From: Cynocephalus volans
Taxonomy: Eukaryota; Chordata; Mammalia; Dermoptera; Cynocephalidae
Direction of reading: 5' to 3'
Assembly: GCF_027409185.1 (NCBI RefSeq)
Contig: NC_084466.1
Span: forward strand, 69,608,501 to 69,672,500
Length of the DNA stretch: 64,000 nt
The notes under the pieces were generated by a model. It was not told the origin of the DNA. It did no database searches and worked only from the letters and a program-made list of their open reading frames with translations. A program made the position numbers and the translations under genes. Shown here piece by piece: positions 35,901-50,900 of the stretch; positions within the stretch are counted from its first letter, which is position 1; every line of letters starts with the position of its first letter.

Positions 35901-38900
35901 TTTCTGAAATAATTATTAACAGATCACTGTGTGTTCCTTTTAGAGCTTTGTTTACTACTTGTGTGTGTGTGTGTGCATGTGTGCACACACACGCACACAT
36001 TTTGCTTTTTTCCCCACTAACTCAGTGTCTTATAGTTCATGATAGTCCATACATACAATCCATACATTCTGCCTCATCATTCTTTTCAACCCCTCCATAG
36101 ACTCCTTAGTGTGGATGTCTCATGCTTTATTGAACCACTCCCCTATTGTTACACATCCAGGTTGTTTGCAGTTTTTTCCTAATTCTATCAAGGCTATATA
36201 TATGACTTATGGACTGTGTAGATTGCTTCTATTTAATTTGTGATAAGCCTAGTTCTAAAAGGAAAATGTTTATTTATATGATTAACTTAGTATTGTATCA
36301 TTCATGAAGAAAAAAGTCTGCACCACATTGAGTGATATGTTATTGTATTAGTCCGTTTCTGTTGCTTATAACAAAACACATGGAACTGGGTAATCTGTAA
36401 AAAAACCCAAAATTTATTGCTTACAGTTTCAGAGGCTGAAAGTCCAAACTCCAGGGAACACCTCTGGTGAGAGCCTTGGTGTGGTGATGGTGACAGCTGA
36501 GTATCACATTGCGAAAATGGTGGAGGAGAGAGAGCAAGAGACTAACCTCCTCATTCACTCTCTTTTTAAAGCCCTCAGAACCATGCCCATGACCACCATT
36601 TTTAGTCCATTCATTATAGCAAGGTCCTGCAATATAATCACTTCTTCGAGGCCCCACCTTTCAGTCACCATAATAGGATTTCCCATCCTCAGTAGTTACA
36701 GTGGGGATTAAGTTTTGGGGGGACATTCAGCCCAAGGCAGTTATTAATATTTTGTGATGATCTTGTCTTTCTAGATAAAATTTGATGCTGGGACCCTCCT
36801 TCTTAGTACACACCGACTGATTTGGAGAGATCAGAAGAATCATGTAAGATACAGTTTTTTGCATTTATTGTAGGTTTTGGATCACTGAAGCTTTTCTTTC
36901 TGTTTTTCTTTTCTGGCAAAACTATAAATGGATGCAATAAATTTTCCTTTTTGTAATGTCAAGAGTGTGTCCCGTATGATTTCTCTAAATGGAGTGCTGA
37001 GATAGGAGTTAGGTGTTGTACCTCATTCAACTCCAGAAAAGTTTATGTAATTACTGGATGGAGAATCATGGTGACTCCTCTTTTTTAAACACCGGTGAAA
37101 TTCTACTCAACACCTGAATGTTCCATGTATAACTGGGCAGTAATTTCCCATCAATTGTGAGGGGTCTTTAAAAAAGGCTTGTATGTCCTTAAAATAGCCC
37201 ATTTTCCAGTTGTTGTTGAGAATCGAGGATAGGTCTGCCATGAAGTGCATGATTTTACCTAGATATTGAGAACTTCCTCTGAGTCACTCAGCAGGACAAC
37301 TCCTCTCCCCCCAACCCCCATTTTTTAATTTCTAGGAAGGAGAGCGAGTTATGTGTATATAGAACTGATATCTTTATTCTAAGGAGCTTCAACTTGAAAG
37401 TGTACTTGTATGTAGATTAATTTCAGTGTTGCCATTAAGATAAGGTATCTTATATGTGTTTTTATTTTCCGAATTGCCCTGCTCCCCATGAAAATTTTAT
37501 ATACCACAAATAAACTGTATCTCGTACTATGGTCTTTGTCAGTCTGCTAACCATTGTAATATCTGACTTTTTTCTCCCCAGGAACCAATTTTTGCCCCCT
37601 TAGAGGTGATACTGCCCCTATTAATAATGCATGCCTTATACTATTAATGTTGTCTAATTCTTTTAAAAGTAATAAACATTCAGGAAAGAAATTTTGGGGG
37701 GGAGGATAGGTGTATATTTTTTTGATTATCATATAAAGAGACAAATTTGGACAAATCGTTAGACATATTACATGCTGGTCATGTATAATAATTTTGAAAA
37801 TTAGATGTACTAATAGAAGGAAGCTACATTGATATATTCTACTAAAACCTAATTGTATGTGTACGGGTGAAGTACAGAAAATCGTAAAGAAGAAAAATCA
37901 CCTGTATAACACACTCCTTAAAATTGTTTTGATTTATCCATTTTGTTTTTTGCTTTCCATATAAGAAAATACATTTTAAAAGTTTTCATATAAGTATTAC
38001 TTTTAAAAAATGTGTCCATTATAAAAACAAAGGTTGGCTGGCCAGTTAGCTCAGTTGGTTAGAGTGTGGTGTTACAACACCAGGGTCAAAGGTCTGGATC
38101 CCCAAACCAGCCAGCTGCCAGGAAAACCTCCCAAAAATCAAAAAACAAAGCAAAGGTACTTACAGCTGCTTTTAAACCTCTTAGATTCTTCCATGAAGCA
38201 AAATGCCACCACAGTATTACTTTTATTTTATTTTTCCTTAAGTTTATTTAAGGAATAAAATAAAATTATTATTTTTTAAATTTTCATCAGTAAGCTATAT
38301 GACAATCTATTTAATGCATTTATATATTTATATATATATATTTATATTTAATGCATTTTATAAATGAGGATTTCTGTAAGTGTTATGGATTTTGTTTTCT
38401 ATTGATTTCCTCATAGGAGTGCTGCATGGCCATTCTTCTTTCCCAAATTGTGTTCATTGAAGAACAGGCAGCTGGGATTGGGAAGAGGTAAGGTCTATAT
38501 ATTACAGTCTTTATTCACGAAAAATGTTTCGTGTCATGCTGTCGGTCAGGAGGCCCATTAAGAAGGTACTGACCTACCTTAGACTCATTGACGTACAAAG
38601 TTATTCTTAAAGCATGAATAAAGTACTAAGGTTTGCTGGAATATCCTTGTATTACTATATGTACATCATAATAAAAAAATGTAGCCCAGCTATCATTGTA
38701 TATATTTCCACAGACACTTTGCTTTCACAAGTCTGTGTACCTGTCATTCAGTACTTAAAATCAGAAGTAACCTGTCTGAGAAAGTTAACTGACTTTGATC
38801 CTATTCTAGCTGATCATTAAGTTTATCATTCCAGTTTGATTTGTTCAGATATCAGGATTAAATAGAGCATCTTAATAGTTATTGTCCAAGATGGGACACT

Positions 38901-41900
38901 TATAAGAATAACAGGGGGGTACAATTAATAATTAGACCAAGGCAACAAGCATAAAATGGGACCATCTCAGGCAAACCAGGAAATGCAACCACTCTGGTGT
39001 AAAAACATAAGTTCCTATGTTCCTGTTTAGTCAAGTATACCCAAAACTAGGCTTTATATTTTAAGTGCACATAATTGAGGAGATTTATGAACAAATATTG
39101 TTGGCATGGACTTTTTCTTTCCTGTATAGGTCTATCTTTAGGTTTAGACACTTCAGTAGAAGTTAAACTGTGTTGAACTTCACTGGACATGCAATGCAAT
39201 AGCTACCATAAAAGATTGCTTATTTGACGTAAAAGAAACTAACCAACATTTTGAAAAGATTAATAAGCCATACATTTTTAGAGTAGATTGTTCCTATAAT
39301 ATATATATTTTCCCCTTTGTACTTTCCTCCCTCTTAATTAAGTTCTAGAAAGTAAAACTTTGAGGGTGTTCCAGATCATTTGAATTTTCCTCTGCTGTGT
39401 TTCAAGGAAATCTAAATTCTGTAACAAAAATATTTAAAGTATTTACCTTCACATTAGTATATTATTTTTTAAACACCTTCACTAAGGATGATTTCACTAA
39501 TATGCCAAATTAACTTTTCTCAAATATTCTCTTTAGTTCCCAGCCCCTCTCCCTAAACAATTACCATACTGCACTGATTTAAAAATGCATATTTTTTCAC
39601 CTTTTAACATCTCTGAACTCAAGTTGCTTCTTTCGTTTCACAGATTTTGAACTTGATGAAATAAAATAATTGACTAAAAAGAATATATGAAAAGTTGGCA
39701 TGGATTTTTAATGCTTACTTTGGAATTTCTTAACTATTTGTATCATCATGTTTTAGCTTTTCATTGCATTTGTTTTGACAGAATTTGATAGTACGACTGA
39801 GGTTTTTCAGTTTTAGAGACTGTGAAATGCTTTTTCTCAGTCTCCCTGTCACAATTGTCATAGTTTTGTTGCTCTACTTGATGGTTTGTTTCAAACAGTC
39901 CTATAATTCTGCTTGTGTAGTTTATTTTCTCTATTCATTTAAGGATGTTCACCACAAGGGCATAGATGAAAAGTTCTTACAAGGCTGGCCCCAGTTGAGG
40001 AGGCCCAACACGTGGTATTTCAATTTTACAGTGATATTTAGGCAACCATATTGGCCCAAACAAACAAAAGTAAAATTGAGTAATAAGTGTATCTATAATG
40101 TAATCATAAAGAAAAAGCTATAAACTAGGAATACAGGATAATTTTGATTATGGGTTTTTTAGTTTCCTTAATCTTTATAGAAGATTGCTTATTGAACAGG
40201 TTGGAAAAAAAGGAGGGAAACAGGCTTATGAAGCTGAAAAAATATGGTGGTATTCTTGATAGCACAGAAGATAACGGTAGTTTGTGTTCCTAGAGCAGCA
40301 GCATTTTGAGAATTGTTTTTGCCATTGGGTATCTTTCTAGATCATGCTGTTGATTGAGTGGCATTTCTAACAAATGACATTGTAGAATGTTAGTTTTGGA
40401 TGGAGTTTTAATAAAATATCAGCTGGCCAGTTTTACAGATAAGTTTTTACATTTGTGTTTTAAAATGAGTAAGGTAGTATGCTTTGGCAGAAATTACAGG
40501 CCCCCTTATAACCTCTGGGGATGACTGCAGATGGAAAACTCTAATCATAAGCCACCACTCAAAATTTTGCAAATTTATTTTGAACTTATTTTCTAAAACT
40601 ACATTTTTATTTAGTTTATAGAGCTAGTAACTTAAAACTTTTTGGTTTATAGCTCATAAGTTTTAAGTAGAGATATTTTTGAAAGCTTATTGATATTGAA
40701 TTAACGCGAACTTTAAAAGGATGTTCTTTGTTTCCACATGAATTTTAAAAGTGACTTTAGATATATTCAAAGTTCCTAAAATAGAATTAGTGATTTTTTT
40801 AAAGGTAATTAAATACGTTACATTTGCTCTTTTTTTTAGTGCCAAAATAGTGGTTCATCTTCACCCAGCTCCTCCTAACAAAGAACCTGGCCCATTCCAG
40901 AGTAGTAAGAACTCCTACATCAAACTCTCCTTCAAAGAACATGGCCAGATTGAGGTAAGTTTCTATATGAATAAAACTGGACTAGAAAAATATATGTGTG
41001 TGTATTTTTGTTGTGATTTGTTAATATGATGGAAGACAATATTATACAGTGTACTAAGTTTTACCATATTTGTACAGTATAATTTTTACTCTGTCTTAAG
41101 CCTTATCAGACAGTGGGGAATATGAAGTTGAGGTTTCAGTAGGAACGGAAAGCAGGAGGGTGTGGGGACAAGGAGGAAACAGAGGCTGGAAATGTGCTAA
41201 GCCATGCCATTAGGCTACTAGTAAAGTGTTCAGTGGTGTAGTTTTGTTAAAGGAACAGAGGATAAATAAATGCAATGAAATGTTACAGTACCTCAGTATC
41301 TAAAAGCTCACCAGTCTTAAATCATTCAGTCTCTCAATCACTTAAGTATTATTCTGCAGTATAATAGTTTACATGCTCCGGTCAACAAGTTCCTGTACAA
41401 GTATTCTTTAGACATTTGCAAGTATGTGTTTATCTTCCCATGAATATCATAAATTATTTATGTTTTCTTTTGTACAGTCACTAAGTGCTCCTTAGACAGT
41501 CACTAAGCAAATATAAGTGACTGAAATCATTCTCACTGTAGTTGAAAATGTATTTAATATTTTTGTAAGCATAGGTATGTTTTGGCCCTAATTTCTGACT
41601 TCAAATTTTAACTAGACAAATTATTCTTTGCTTCCTCCTTGGAAAATGGTTGTATGTTTTTCCTGGCACTGTGTTTGTTTTACTATAGATTGAAAACAAT
41701 CCACATAGGCAGGATAGTTTAAAGTAACTGTGTATTTCATTGTCACTCATCTCTTTGTTGAGAATAGCCTACTTTATACAGAAGGTCAGTTCCTTTCTTT
41801 TTTTTTTTTTTCTTTGTGCTGTCTGAAGTTGACCCAAGAAAAGAACTTCCTTTGATTTTCTTTGATGTCTCTGAGACTTCTAGGCTCATTGCAAGTAACT

Positions 41901-44900
41901 GAATAGAACTTTATACTAAAGAAATGTTAAATAGTGATTTAAACAAGGACGCCACAACCTGACAGACTCATATAAAGTGTATGTGTTTGCTTAACAGTTT
42001 TATAGGCGTTTATCAGAGGAAATGACACAGAGAAGATGGGAGAATATGCCAGTTTCCCAGTCATTACAAGCAAATAGAGGACCCCAGGTATTTTTTAAAC
42101 TGTTTGCAAATCTAGTATTTCAACTCTATACTTACATCTAGACTCTGTGATTATCAAACAAAAAACAAAATAATGGTATTCTGATTAAAAAAAGTATTTT
42201 CACAGCACCTAATTTAGTGCTCTATAGACAGTAGACATGTAGTAAACATAAATGACTGCTTACCAGAATAATTCTCAGGATGGTAGAAGTTGGATTCCAC
42301 TCACCACATTCTGTTTTTCACAATCAGTGTGTCATTTGAGAGAATAGACAGTATAGCTGGGTGACATTTTCCAGGCCAGCCTAAATGATCACCAACTATG
42401 GACAGGCATGTAAATGTGTGAAAGTAGCTTGAATGGATAATAACTGTCAATTTCCAAAATTTCAGCTACACTTTTTTGTGCATTTGAGACCCTATCTGAT
42501 ACATAATAGCTTGCCAAAGAACAAAAATGAATAGGAAATTTAATTTATATCTAAAATACAGAGTAAAATACGCCATTATTGTATATTGGTTTTTCTTTAG
42601 TGATTTGAAGATCATTATGCACAGCAAGAAACAGACAAATGTTTTGAAAGGAAACTAGATATAATTGTATGCTGCATTTCTTTGGTTCTTTGTAAGTCCT
42701 TCCCACCACTGAAAACACAATGTGGTGGGTTACAAAAGATTTTGTTTCCTTCCTATTCTGTATGTTTTATTTTCTACTTTTGTTTTTCAGCCAGGAAGAA
42801 TAAGGGCTGTAGGAATTGTAGGTATTGAAAGGAAACTGGAAGAAAAAAGAAAAGAAACCGACAAAAACATTTCTGAGGTAACTCTTAAACAAGTTCTAGT
42901 CAGCCATCTTTTCCAGCTGTTTGTATTTATTCTTTTGGATACAGCCGTGACTAACTCCGTTCTGTAATTTGGAACATAGTTAGTTTGTCTGAAGCTACAC
43001 ATTCTTCTATTCCCTTTGCAGGTTTACCTCAGGTTTGCATAATTTAACTAAAACATGTTTTAAAAGGTTTTTCTAAAAAGGAATAAAAAAGAAACACAAA
43101 TTTGTTTTATGTTAGAAAACATCATAGAATGTTGTATGTGAATTTTAAAGTCTAGACAGAATTGACTGGAGGATACTGCTAATGAGTTCAGGTCCTCTGT
43201 ATAATTATTTTGAAAGTCTGGTTAACTTAGTTGAGAGAAAAATGTTGTTCAGTAGTTACTGTCCCTGGCAGACACCACACAATTTTATGCCAACGACCAT
43301 TCGGGGACTAGACCAGCCTATCACTTCTGCTAAGAGACAACCCTGAGCATGTACATAACAGTATTCTGAAGCTTCATTATATATGAGGAAATTCAAGGGA
43401 AGGGGAAGTACTCTAGTTAAGAAAACCAGTTATGCATTAGATTCTGTAATTAGTTAATACTCACACATCTAAACATAACATCGGTTTTTCCATGTTTATA
43501 TAAAAATGATCTTGGATTTTTAATGAAATCATGTTATGAAGTAATTCTTTAATTTTTGTAATAGTCTATAAGTAAAATTCTATTTGTAGCTGCTGTTCAG
43601 AGAATTTCAAAGATGTTGAATACTTATTCTGGGCTTACTAATTGAAAATATAAATTAGTGTTGAGGAACCAAGGGCATTTGGTTTATTAAGTGCCCGTGG
43701 TTTAGGTTTTTCTGATTGCATATTTATGGTGAAGTTATAAATGTTCCTCAACCCTTTGTATTTCCTGCAAGTTGGCAGCTGGATCCAGAGGCTTGATCAG
43801 ACTCATGTTCTATCACTTTGGAAGAACTAGAGGTGATGCTGTGTTCTTTTGTTGGGAGGCACATCATATCTCTTTTGTCGTGCTAGCAGCTGTCAATATT
43901 CAGTGCCTAAATCTATTAGTTCATTGCTGGTTTTAGAAATGATATTCTATGCTTATTTTTCATTTATTAGTTGGAATACTTTTTAAAGAAATACTTCCCT
44001 TCCTCCACTATTTGGTTACACAGTGATTTAGTTCATATAGGGAAAGCAGGATAATTGCATTTTCCTTTATCATCTGGATAGTAAATTGGTTATCATCCTC
44101 TGACAGTCCCTAATTAGTTTTTTTTACATATCATTGTGAATTCATGAATTTTAACATATTTAATAGATTTTAATCAGTTGCAATTTTTATTCTATTTGAA
44201 GCGTAAATTGTTCCATCTTTGGCCAATAGGAGCCTCTCCAAGTTGGCCCCTGAGTGCTTTTGACTCAATCTGGTGGACTTTGATAGCTTCTTCATTATCT
44301 GGGGTGACAAAAGATCTAGGACCATCTTGTACATTTCCTGCCCCAGATCTGGAATCAACCTTTTATCTGAGAAATTCTCATTTCTTTTAGTAGGAAATGG
44401 TATTTCAAAACCACAATCTGCCTGCTGGGACTATCTGTTGCTGTTGTGTTGATCTTGTGTCAAGGTGCATTCAGGGGACAGAGCTAGGATCGTTTTTGTT
44501 GTCGTTAATGTAAAGTGCCTCATGAGATCATACTGATCCTTCCTGTTCAAATTCAGGATGATACTACTAAGTAATTACCAGAGCAGTTAAAAGGATTTTT
44601 TTCTGTGTGTTCTCCCGATTCTTCCCACGTTAAGATACGGGTGCTGCATCTACAGCGCCTGAGCATGTAGCCACTGCACCCACTCTTTCCCCTGCCCTCA
44701 TTAGTCTCCATTTTACATGTTAATGCCGTGTTTAGTGCCACTAGTCTTTATGCTCATCTCCCTCTGATCATTTTGGGTGTGTGAAGCTCATTCTAAAGCA
44801 GGTTTTTCAGGAAGTGATCATGGGATCAGTATTCTCTGAATGTGGAATGTATGTGTTCCTTATACATGAAAGTCAATTTTGCTGGGTTTAAAATCCTTGA

Positions 44901-47900
44901 CTCATATTTTCTTTCCTTGAGTGTCTTCAATATGTTCCTTTCATTTTTCCCTGACAGTGTTGCTGTCGAAGAGTGATGATAATCTAATTTTTCCCCCTTA
45001 GAAGTCACTTGCTATTTTTTCCTAGATGGACAAAGCATTTTTTTTCTATTTTTTAAAGCTCAGTAATTTTACTAGGATGCGTCTGTGTATTAGTCATCTG
45101 GCTTGCTATTCTCAGGTACACGATGTGCTTTTTTTAGTACATAGTTTCAGAAATTTTTTAATTTCAGGGAAGTTTTTCTGTATTATAACTTTAAATAAAT
45201 TGCTTTGATTTTTTTTTTTTTTCCCCTTCTGGGATTCCTATTAGCTGTATGTTGCAGCTTCACTACCTGACTTTACTATTTGTGACCTTTTTATCTCTTT
45301 ATTTATTTCTTTTGTATTTAAAAAATTTTCTTTCTTTCATCTTTCTGTTAAGGTATTGTCTGTTGTGTTTATTTCTTTTTGTGTTCTGTCTAGTATAGCT
45401 TTTATTTCTGAAATGATTTTTTCTTTTAGTTTTAATCCTTTCCTGAATCGTGTTATCTCATTTCTGATGTATATTGTCCTTTCATAGCTTGTATCACCTT
45501 CTTAACATCTTTTTGCTTAACTGTTAAGTTTTGTATATTGTATAATAGCTACAAAGGATGATTTTGAATGTTCTTGCCATGAAGAAATAATAAATGAATG
45601 AGGTAATACATATACTAACAACCCTAACCTGATCATCATGGAACATATATATGTATCAAAACATCAGATTGTATTCCATAAATATGGATAATTACAATGT
45701 GTCAATTAAAATAAGTAAAAGAATACAGTTTTTTAAGAAGGTTTAAGTTTTTATGTCGTCCATAATAATGTCTTTCTGGCACGCTTTCAGTATCTGTACA
45801 GTGTTATTCTGCTCTTTATATTCTTTTTTCTTATGATAACTTTGTGTGGGATTTGACCTTGACACTTTGCTGTGGCTCATTTTCATGTGAAATTAGTTTT
45901 CCTGGACTTTTAGAGGAAGGCCTCATTCAAGGGCAGCTTTTCTCACTCCACAGAGTCCACTCCCTCTTCTGCTGTTTTCACACAGTGTTGAAAAGATGGC
46001 GGTTTGCTTCTGTGACTCTCTGGCTCTGTTGTCACCCCCCATTTTTATCTGGACCTTTTTTCCTTTCTCTCTATAATCCCTGCCTTGCTCGATTCTGATT
46101 CCTCTCAGTAGTTTCTCCCCAGGATGGGATCCTGTCCTGGAAGGGAAGCCTGGCAGGTCAGTTTCAAGAGTTCATAAGCTTTTCCAGCCCCTTTAGCTCC
46201 TACTGGGGACCCCTTGGGCCCACCCACTATTGCAGCGGACAAAACCCTCTCAGTTTTAGGCGCTATCTTCACTTTGCAGTGAACACCCTTTGGCTCTTTT
46301 GGGATTCTCTTATCCCCCCATCAGCTGCCCTTTTGCTACCCTTTTCTTCTCCTGCCTCGATGCTGTCATCGTACAGGTCTTGTGGCTATGCTTTTATCTT
46401 GGGGTTTTTGCCAATATCTTGACACTTAGTTTTGTAGTATATGTTGCCTGTGGGTTTTTGGTTTAAAGCTCTAGTAGCCTTGTCTGTTTTTATGTTGGGA
46501 TTTGGAAAGATTCAAAAACTGTGCTGCCACAGCCACCATCTTCTCAGAATCCTCTCTTCCCGTAAAATTCCAACATGTTAGCATTAGAAGGGTTCTTATT
46601 ATCCAGAGAAGAAACTGTTTCAGAGCAAGTGACTAGATTTGGAACCAGGGCGATGAGAACCCAGGTCTCCTGACTGGTAGGCAGGTGTACAGAGTGCCAC
46701 ATCATCACCATTCTCTGCCACCCTGAAGGTGCTGTCATTGTCCTCTTTCAGAAACATCTGTTGTCATCCTCTGTGTCGACATTCTTGGAGATGGCATGGA
46801 GCAGTGAACTAATTTTGTATTATTTGTACTACCTTTTCTGAATGCTGCCATACTAACCTGGTGTTATGTTCAAAATAATGTTTTTCTTAATTTGTGAAAT
46901 AAGTCATTGTTTCAGTTTGATGTTCACAGAGTGGCATAGCTCAAAGGATGCCACACACGCATTGTGCTTTATCATGCATGTCATCAGTTCATGTGGCAGA
47001 TAATCCTTGCCCTCTACCCTGTGCTGGGCCCTCCCTCAGAGCCTGTGGATAGTGTAGTGATGCACCAGGCACAAGCAGGCAGACAGGCATTGTCTACAGT
47101 GTGAGAAATGCCTGGTGAGGAGAAGACAGAAGCTGCAGCAGGGACTTGTAACATGGCCTCTAACTTCTGTTGGGGTCAGGGAAGGCTTATTACCAGCAAG
47201 AACATGGACGTCAAGGTCCGGAAGATGAGCAGACACTAGCAGACGACCAGCAGGCATAAGAGGATCATCCAGGTAGACAGAATGGAATATACAAAGACAT
47301 AGAATCAAGAGTATTGAAGCAGAAAATTTTTGAATACGTTAATAATTACTGAAACTAATAACCAAAGTAATGACTGAAAGTCAGCAAGAAATAATGCTAT
47401 AAGTCAGCTTTGAGAGGGTACCCGATTTAAAATAGATGCCATTTCTCTCAAAGTTGGTGTGGAAATCTGGGTGTGGTAGAGGGATAGAAGTTTCAGTAAA
47501 CTGATAGATTAAATAATAGAATGGGTATGTGCGTCTATTTTGCTTAATTTTTATTGGAGGTAGCTTCTCCAGTTTTTTTTGATAGTTGGCTAATTCCAAA
47601 TTTTAAAATAATAGTGGAAATAGGACTGAGGAAGCTTTTGTTTGTGTTTTATAATTACTTAAAATATTTTATAGACAATTCTAAGGAACTAAAATATTTA
47701 TTTTTTTTATTGACTATAAAGCAATAAGGGCTAATTTATGTATTTTGTTTGGACTCATTATTATTTTAGTATACTTTTTCTATGAAAATATAATACAATA
47801 AATAAATTGATTTACCATCCAAAATTTTTAAAGTGTTGTCTTAGTAGTTTAAAACAGGCAGGTAAAGATACCTATTAATATTTTATAAATTCAGAGTCAA

Positions 47901-50900
47901 AATCTAAGAGTACAAAATGTGTGTTTTATTTTTGAAAACTAGGTTGATGTGTGATTTGCCCTCCATTTAAATGTTAGAATTGACTTAGTTTCAGAGCTGG
48001 TGCCCAGAATTTCCCACAAAGGGTTTCCTGCATCTGCTGGCTTTTGCTGATAAGAATCCAGTGTTTAAGCCTTTTGTTTATCTGAGGAAATTCCTGTTAG
48101 GTGTGTGCACATTCCCCTTTGTTTTCAGTATTAGCCTTAGTGAGTAGGCCATAAGAATCTTACACAACACTCTATTCTTTTAGCAAAACCCTTTTGCATA
48201 TGGGGGATGCTTTCCTGCAGATGGGCATAAGCTGATCCGAGCTGCTATTGTATATATCAGATCACTCTGTGGACCGATTTGTCAGCTAATGACAGGTTGC
48301 TTAATTGCTTTTAAAAAATAACACGTGCACACATCACTTAGACAAGATATTCTGCACTGGCAGTATATTTTCAGTAACTTGAAATAATTTATTATAAATG
48401 CATCTGATTAAGTTTGAAGAGGCCTTTGAAATGGATACTTGCTATAGTAAATTAAACAACTGATAGGATTTATTTAGGTATGTTTTAATGATATTTGAAT
48501 GTTTTTCTTTTGTGACATCCACCATATCCAAAGTTACAAGTATAATGTGTTTAATATTCAGATGCTGAGGCATACTGTTTTAGTTAAATCATACCTGCTA
48601 TTAAGGCCAAAATTATTGTGCCCAAAGAAGTATTCCTGCAGCTGCATATTGCCATTTTCAACCAGGAAAGCCTTACAATGCCTTTGATTCTTGACCTACT
48701 ATCAGGAAATGATTTTAGGAAAAACCAGTGACAGATTTTCTTACTTGTGTCAAAAAACAGTAAATAATATTTTCTGAACTATTATTTATGTCACCTTTTG
48801 TTTGTTTAGTCAATAATAAGTATTTTCTCTTTGACAATTTGAAAAGTTTTTTTTTGCAGTTTGTTTTGGAAAATGCATGGTTTCTTAGCTAAACTGAATT
48901 TTTAGAATAGGTAGATTATTACTTGTATAAATATTTTATTAATAAAATAAGAAAATTTCATAAATTTTTGTCATACAGAAGAAAATAGAGGGTGCCTCAT
49001 TGCTTTTAAATATTTTTAATTTTTGACAAATTCCAACAAAAACTCATTTCTCATTTCAGGCCTTTGAAGACCTTAGCAAACTAATGATCAAGGTACATGT
49101 CATTTACGCCTATCAAATTCATACCGATTTTGACATAGTTTTGAAAATATATTTTGTTAGACACTTTTGGGGGCATTATTTTTTTTCAGTCTTTACTTTT
49201 CTTTTGACAGGCTAAGGAAATGGTGGAGTTATCAAAATCAATTGCTAATAAAATTAAAGACAAACAAGGTGACATCACAGAAGATGAGGTAAATAGATTG
49301 CTTTTCTTTAGGCATTAGAAACTAGATTACACAAGTAGCACAATGATGTTTTTGTGTTTTACCAGTTTGCTTTTTTTGTTGTTGGTGGTGGTGGCTGGCC
49401 AGTATGGGGATACTGGTCAAGTCGAACCCTTGACCTTGCTGTTATGACACTGTGCTGTAACCAACTGAGCTAACTGGCCATCCCTACTAGTTTGCTTTCT
49501 TAATGCAGTATTTTATTTCTTTTGGGACTTGAGGATATGTGAAAGTGCTAAAGAAAAAGTCAACCATGAAAATTTTGTTAGTCTAGTAAGATTAAAGATT
49601 ATTTCAATGCCTTTTCCTGGAGTGTAGAAAACAGAGATACCGAAATGTGTAAGGAGTGGCTGTTTATATACAAATCCCTAAGTCTGATGTCTGTTTCATT
49701 AAATTTGTCTACAATCTGGTGACAGCTATTTTCCTTTCTAAGTTTTTGGTTGTATCATTTGGTTTGCATTAAATATAGCATAGTTGTTATCTAAATCTCC
49801 TCTCACACCAAACTTGTGAAGTAAACAAAGTAGGAGAGACCAAGATAGAAGAATGAAGGAGAATAATTAGATTTATGCAAGCAAGTACTAGAAATTTGCT
49901 TCCTTTTAGTTCACAGCATAGAAACACATTAGAAGAAATAGGCATATATAAAAACAATTGAGTAGAATTGAATTTATGATGGAAGGTTTCAAATGTGGGG
50001 ATGAAGAGACTAATTCTGCATAGTCTTTTTGTGCATTTTCCCCTCTCTTATTGTAGACCATCAGGTTTAAATCCTATTTGCTGAGCATGGGAATAGCTAA
50101 CCCAGTTACCAGGGAAACCTATGGCTCAGGCACACAGTACCACATGCAGCTGGCCAAACAGCTGGCTGGAATATTGCAGACGCCTTTGGAGGTAAAAACC
50201 AAACCTAAATGTTCTTTTAAAACTGTTAAGTTATTTCCATGTCATCAGAAATCTTAAGAGCATAACTCTTTTCATGGTGTAGTTACTCTTATCTGACATG
50301 TTATTTTTTCTTTCAGGAATATTAAATTAGTTCACTGTACCTATTAGTGTACTTATTAATGATTCTTTGTCCATAATCTTCTGAATTGTTTTCAATTTCC
50401 ATTTCAGACATCTATAACTTTTTTTTTTTTTTTTTGGTAGGCTAGCCAGTATGGGGCTGGCCTTCACCTTGGTGTAAAGATATCTATAACTTTCTAAATC
50501 TATTTATTTGATATGAAGTTTTTCTTATTTTCAAAAGGAAATATATGGTCTTTCTCTATAAAGATACATTTCCATAAATCTAATTTTTACTATATACTAT
50601 ACTATTAATAATTTCTTAATACAGGTTTATCCTCTAGTCTAATAGTATTCAGACAGTTTATTAAAGCACTCGTATTAATATTTCAGACATATGCTAAAAT
50701 AGAATGGTATAATGAATCCCCATGTGCCCAACATCAGCTTCATCTGTAAACTAACTTCCACTCAAAACTTTTTTAAAGCACATCCCAGATATCACATCGC
50801 TTTATCTGTAAATATTTCGGTATGTTACTATAATGATACAGACTCCTTTAAATACAACTATAATCTTATTTCACACCTAAAAAATTAAAAATAATTTCTT

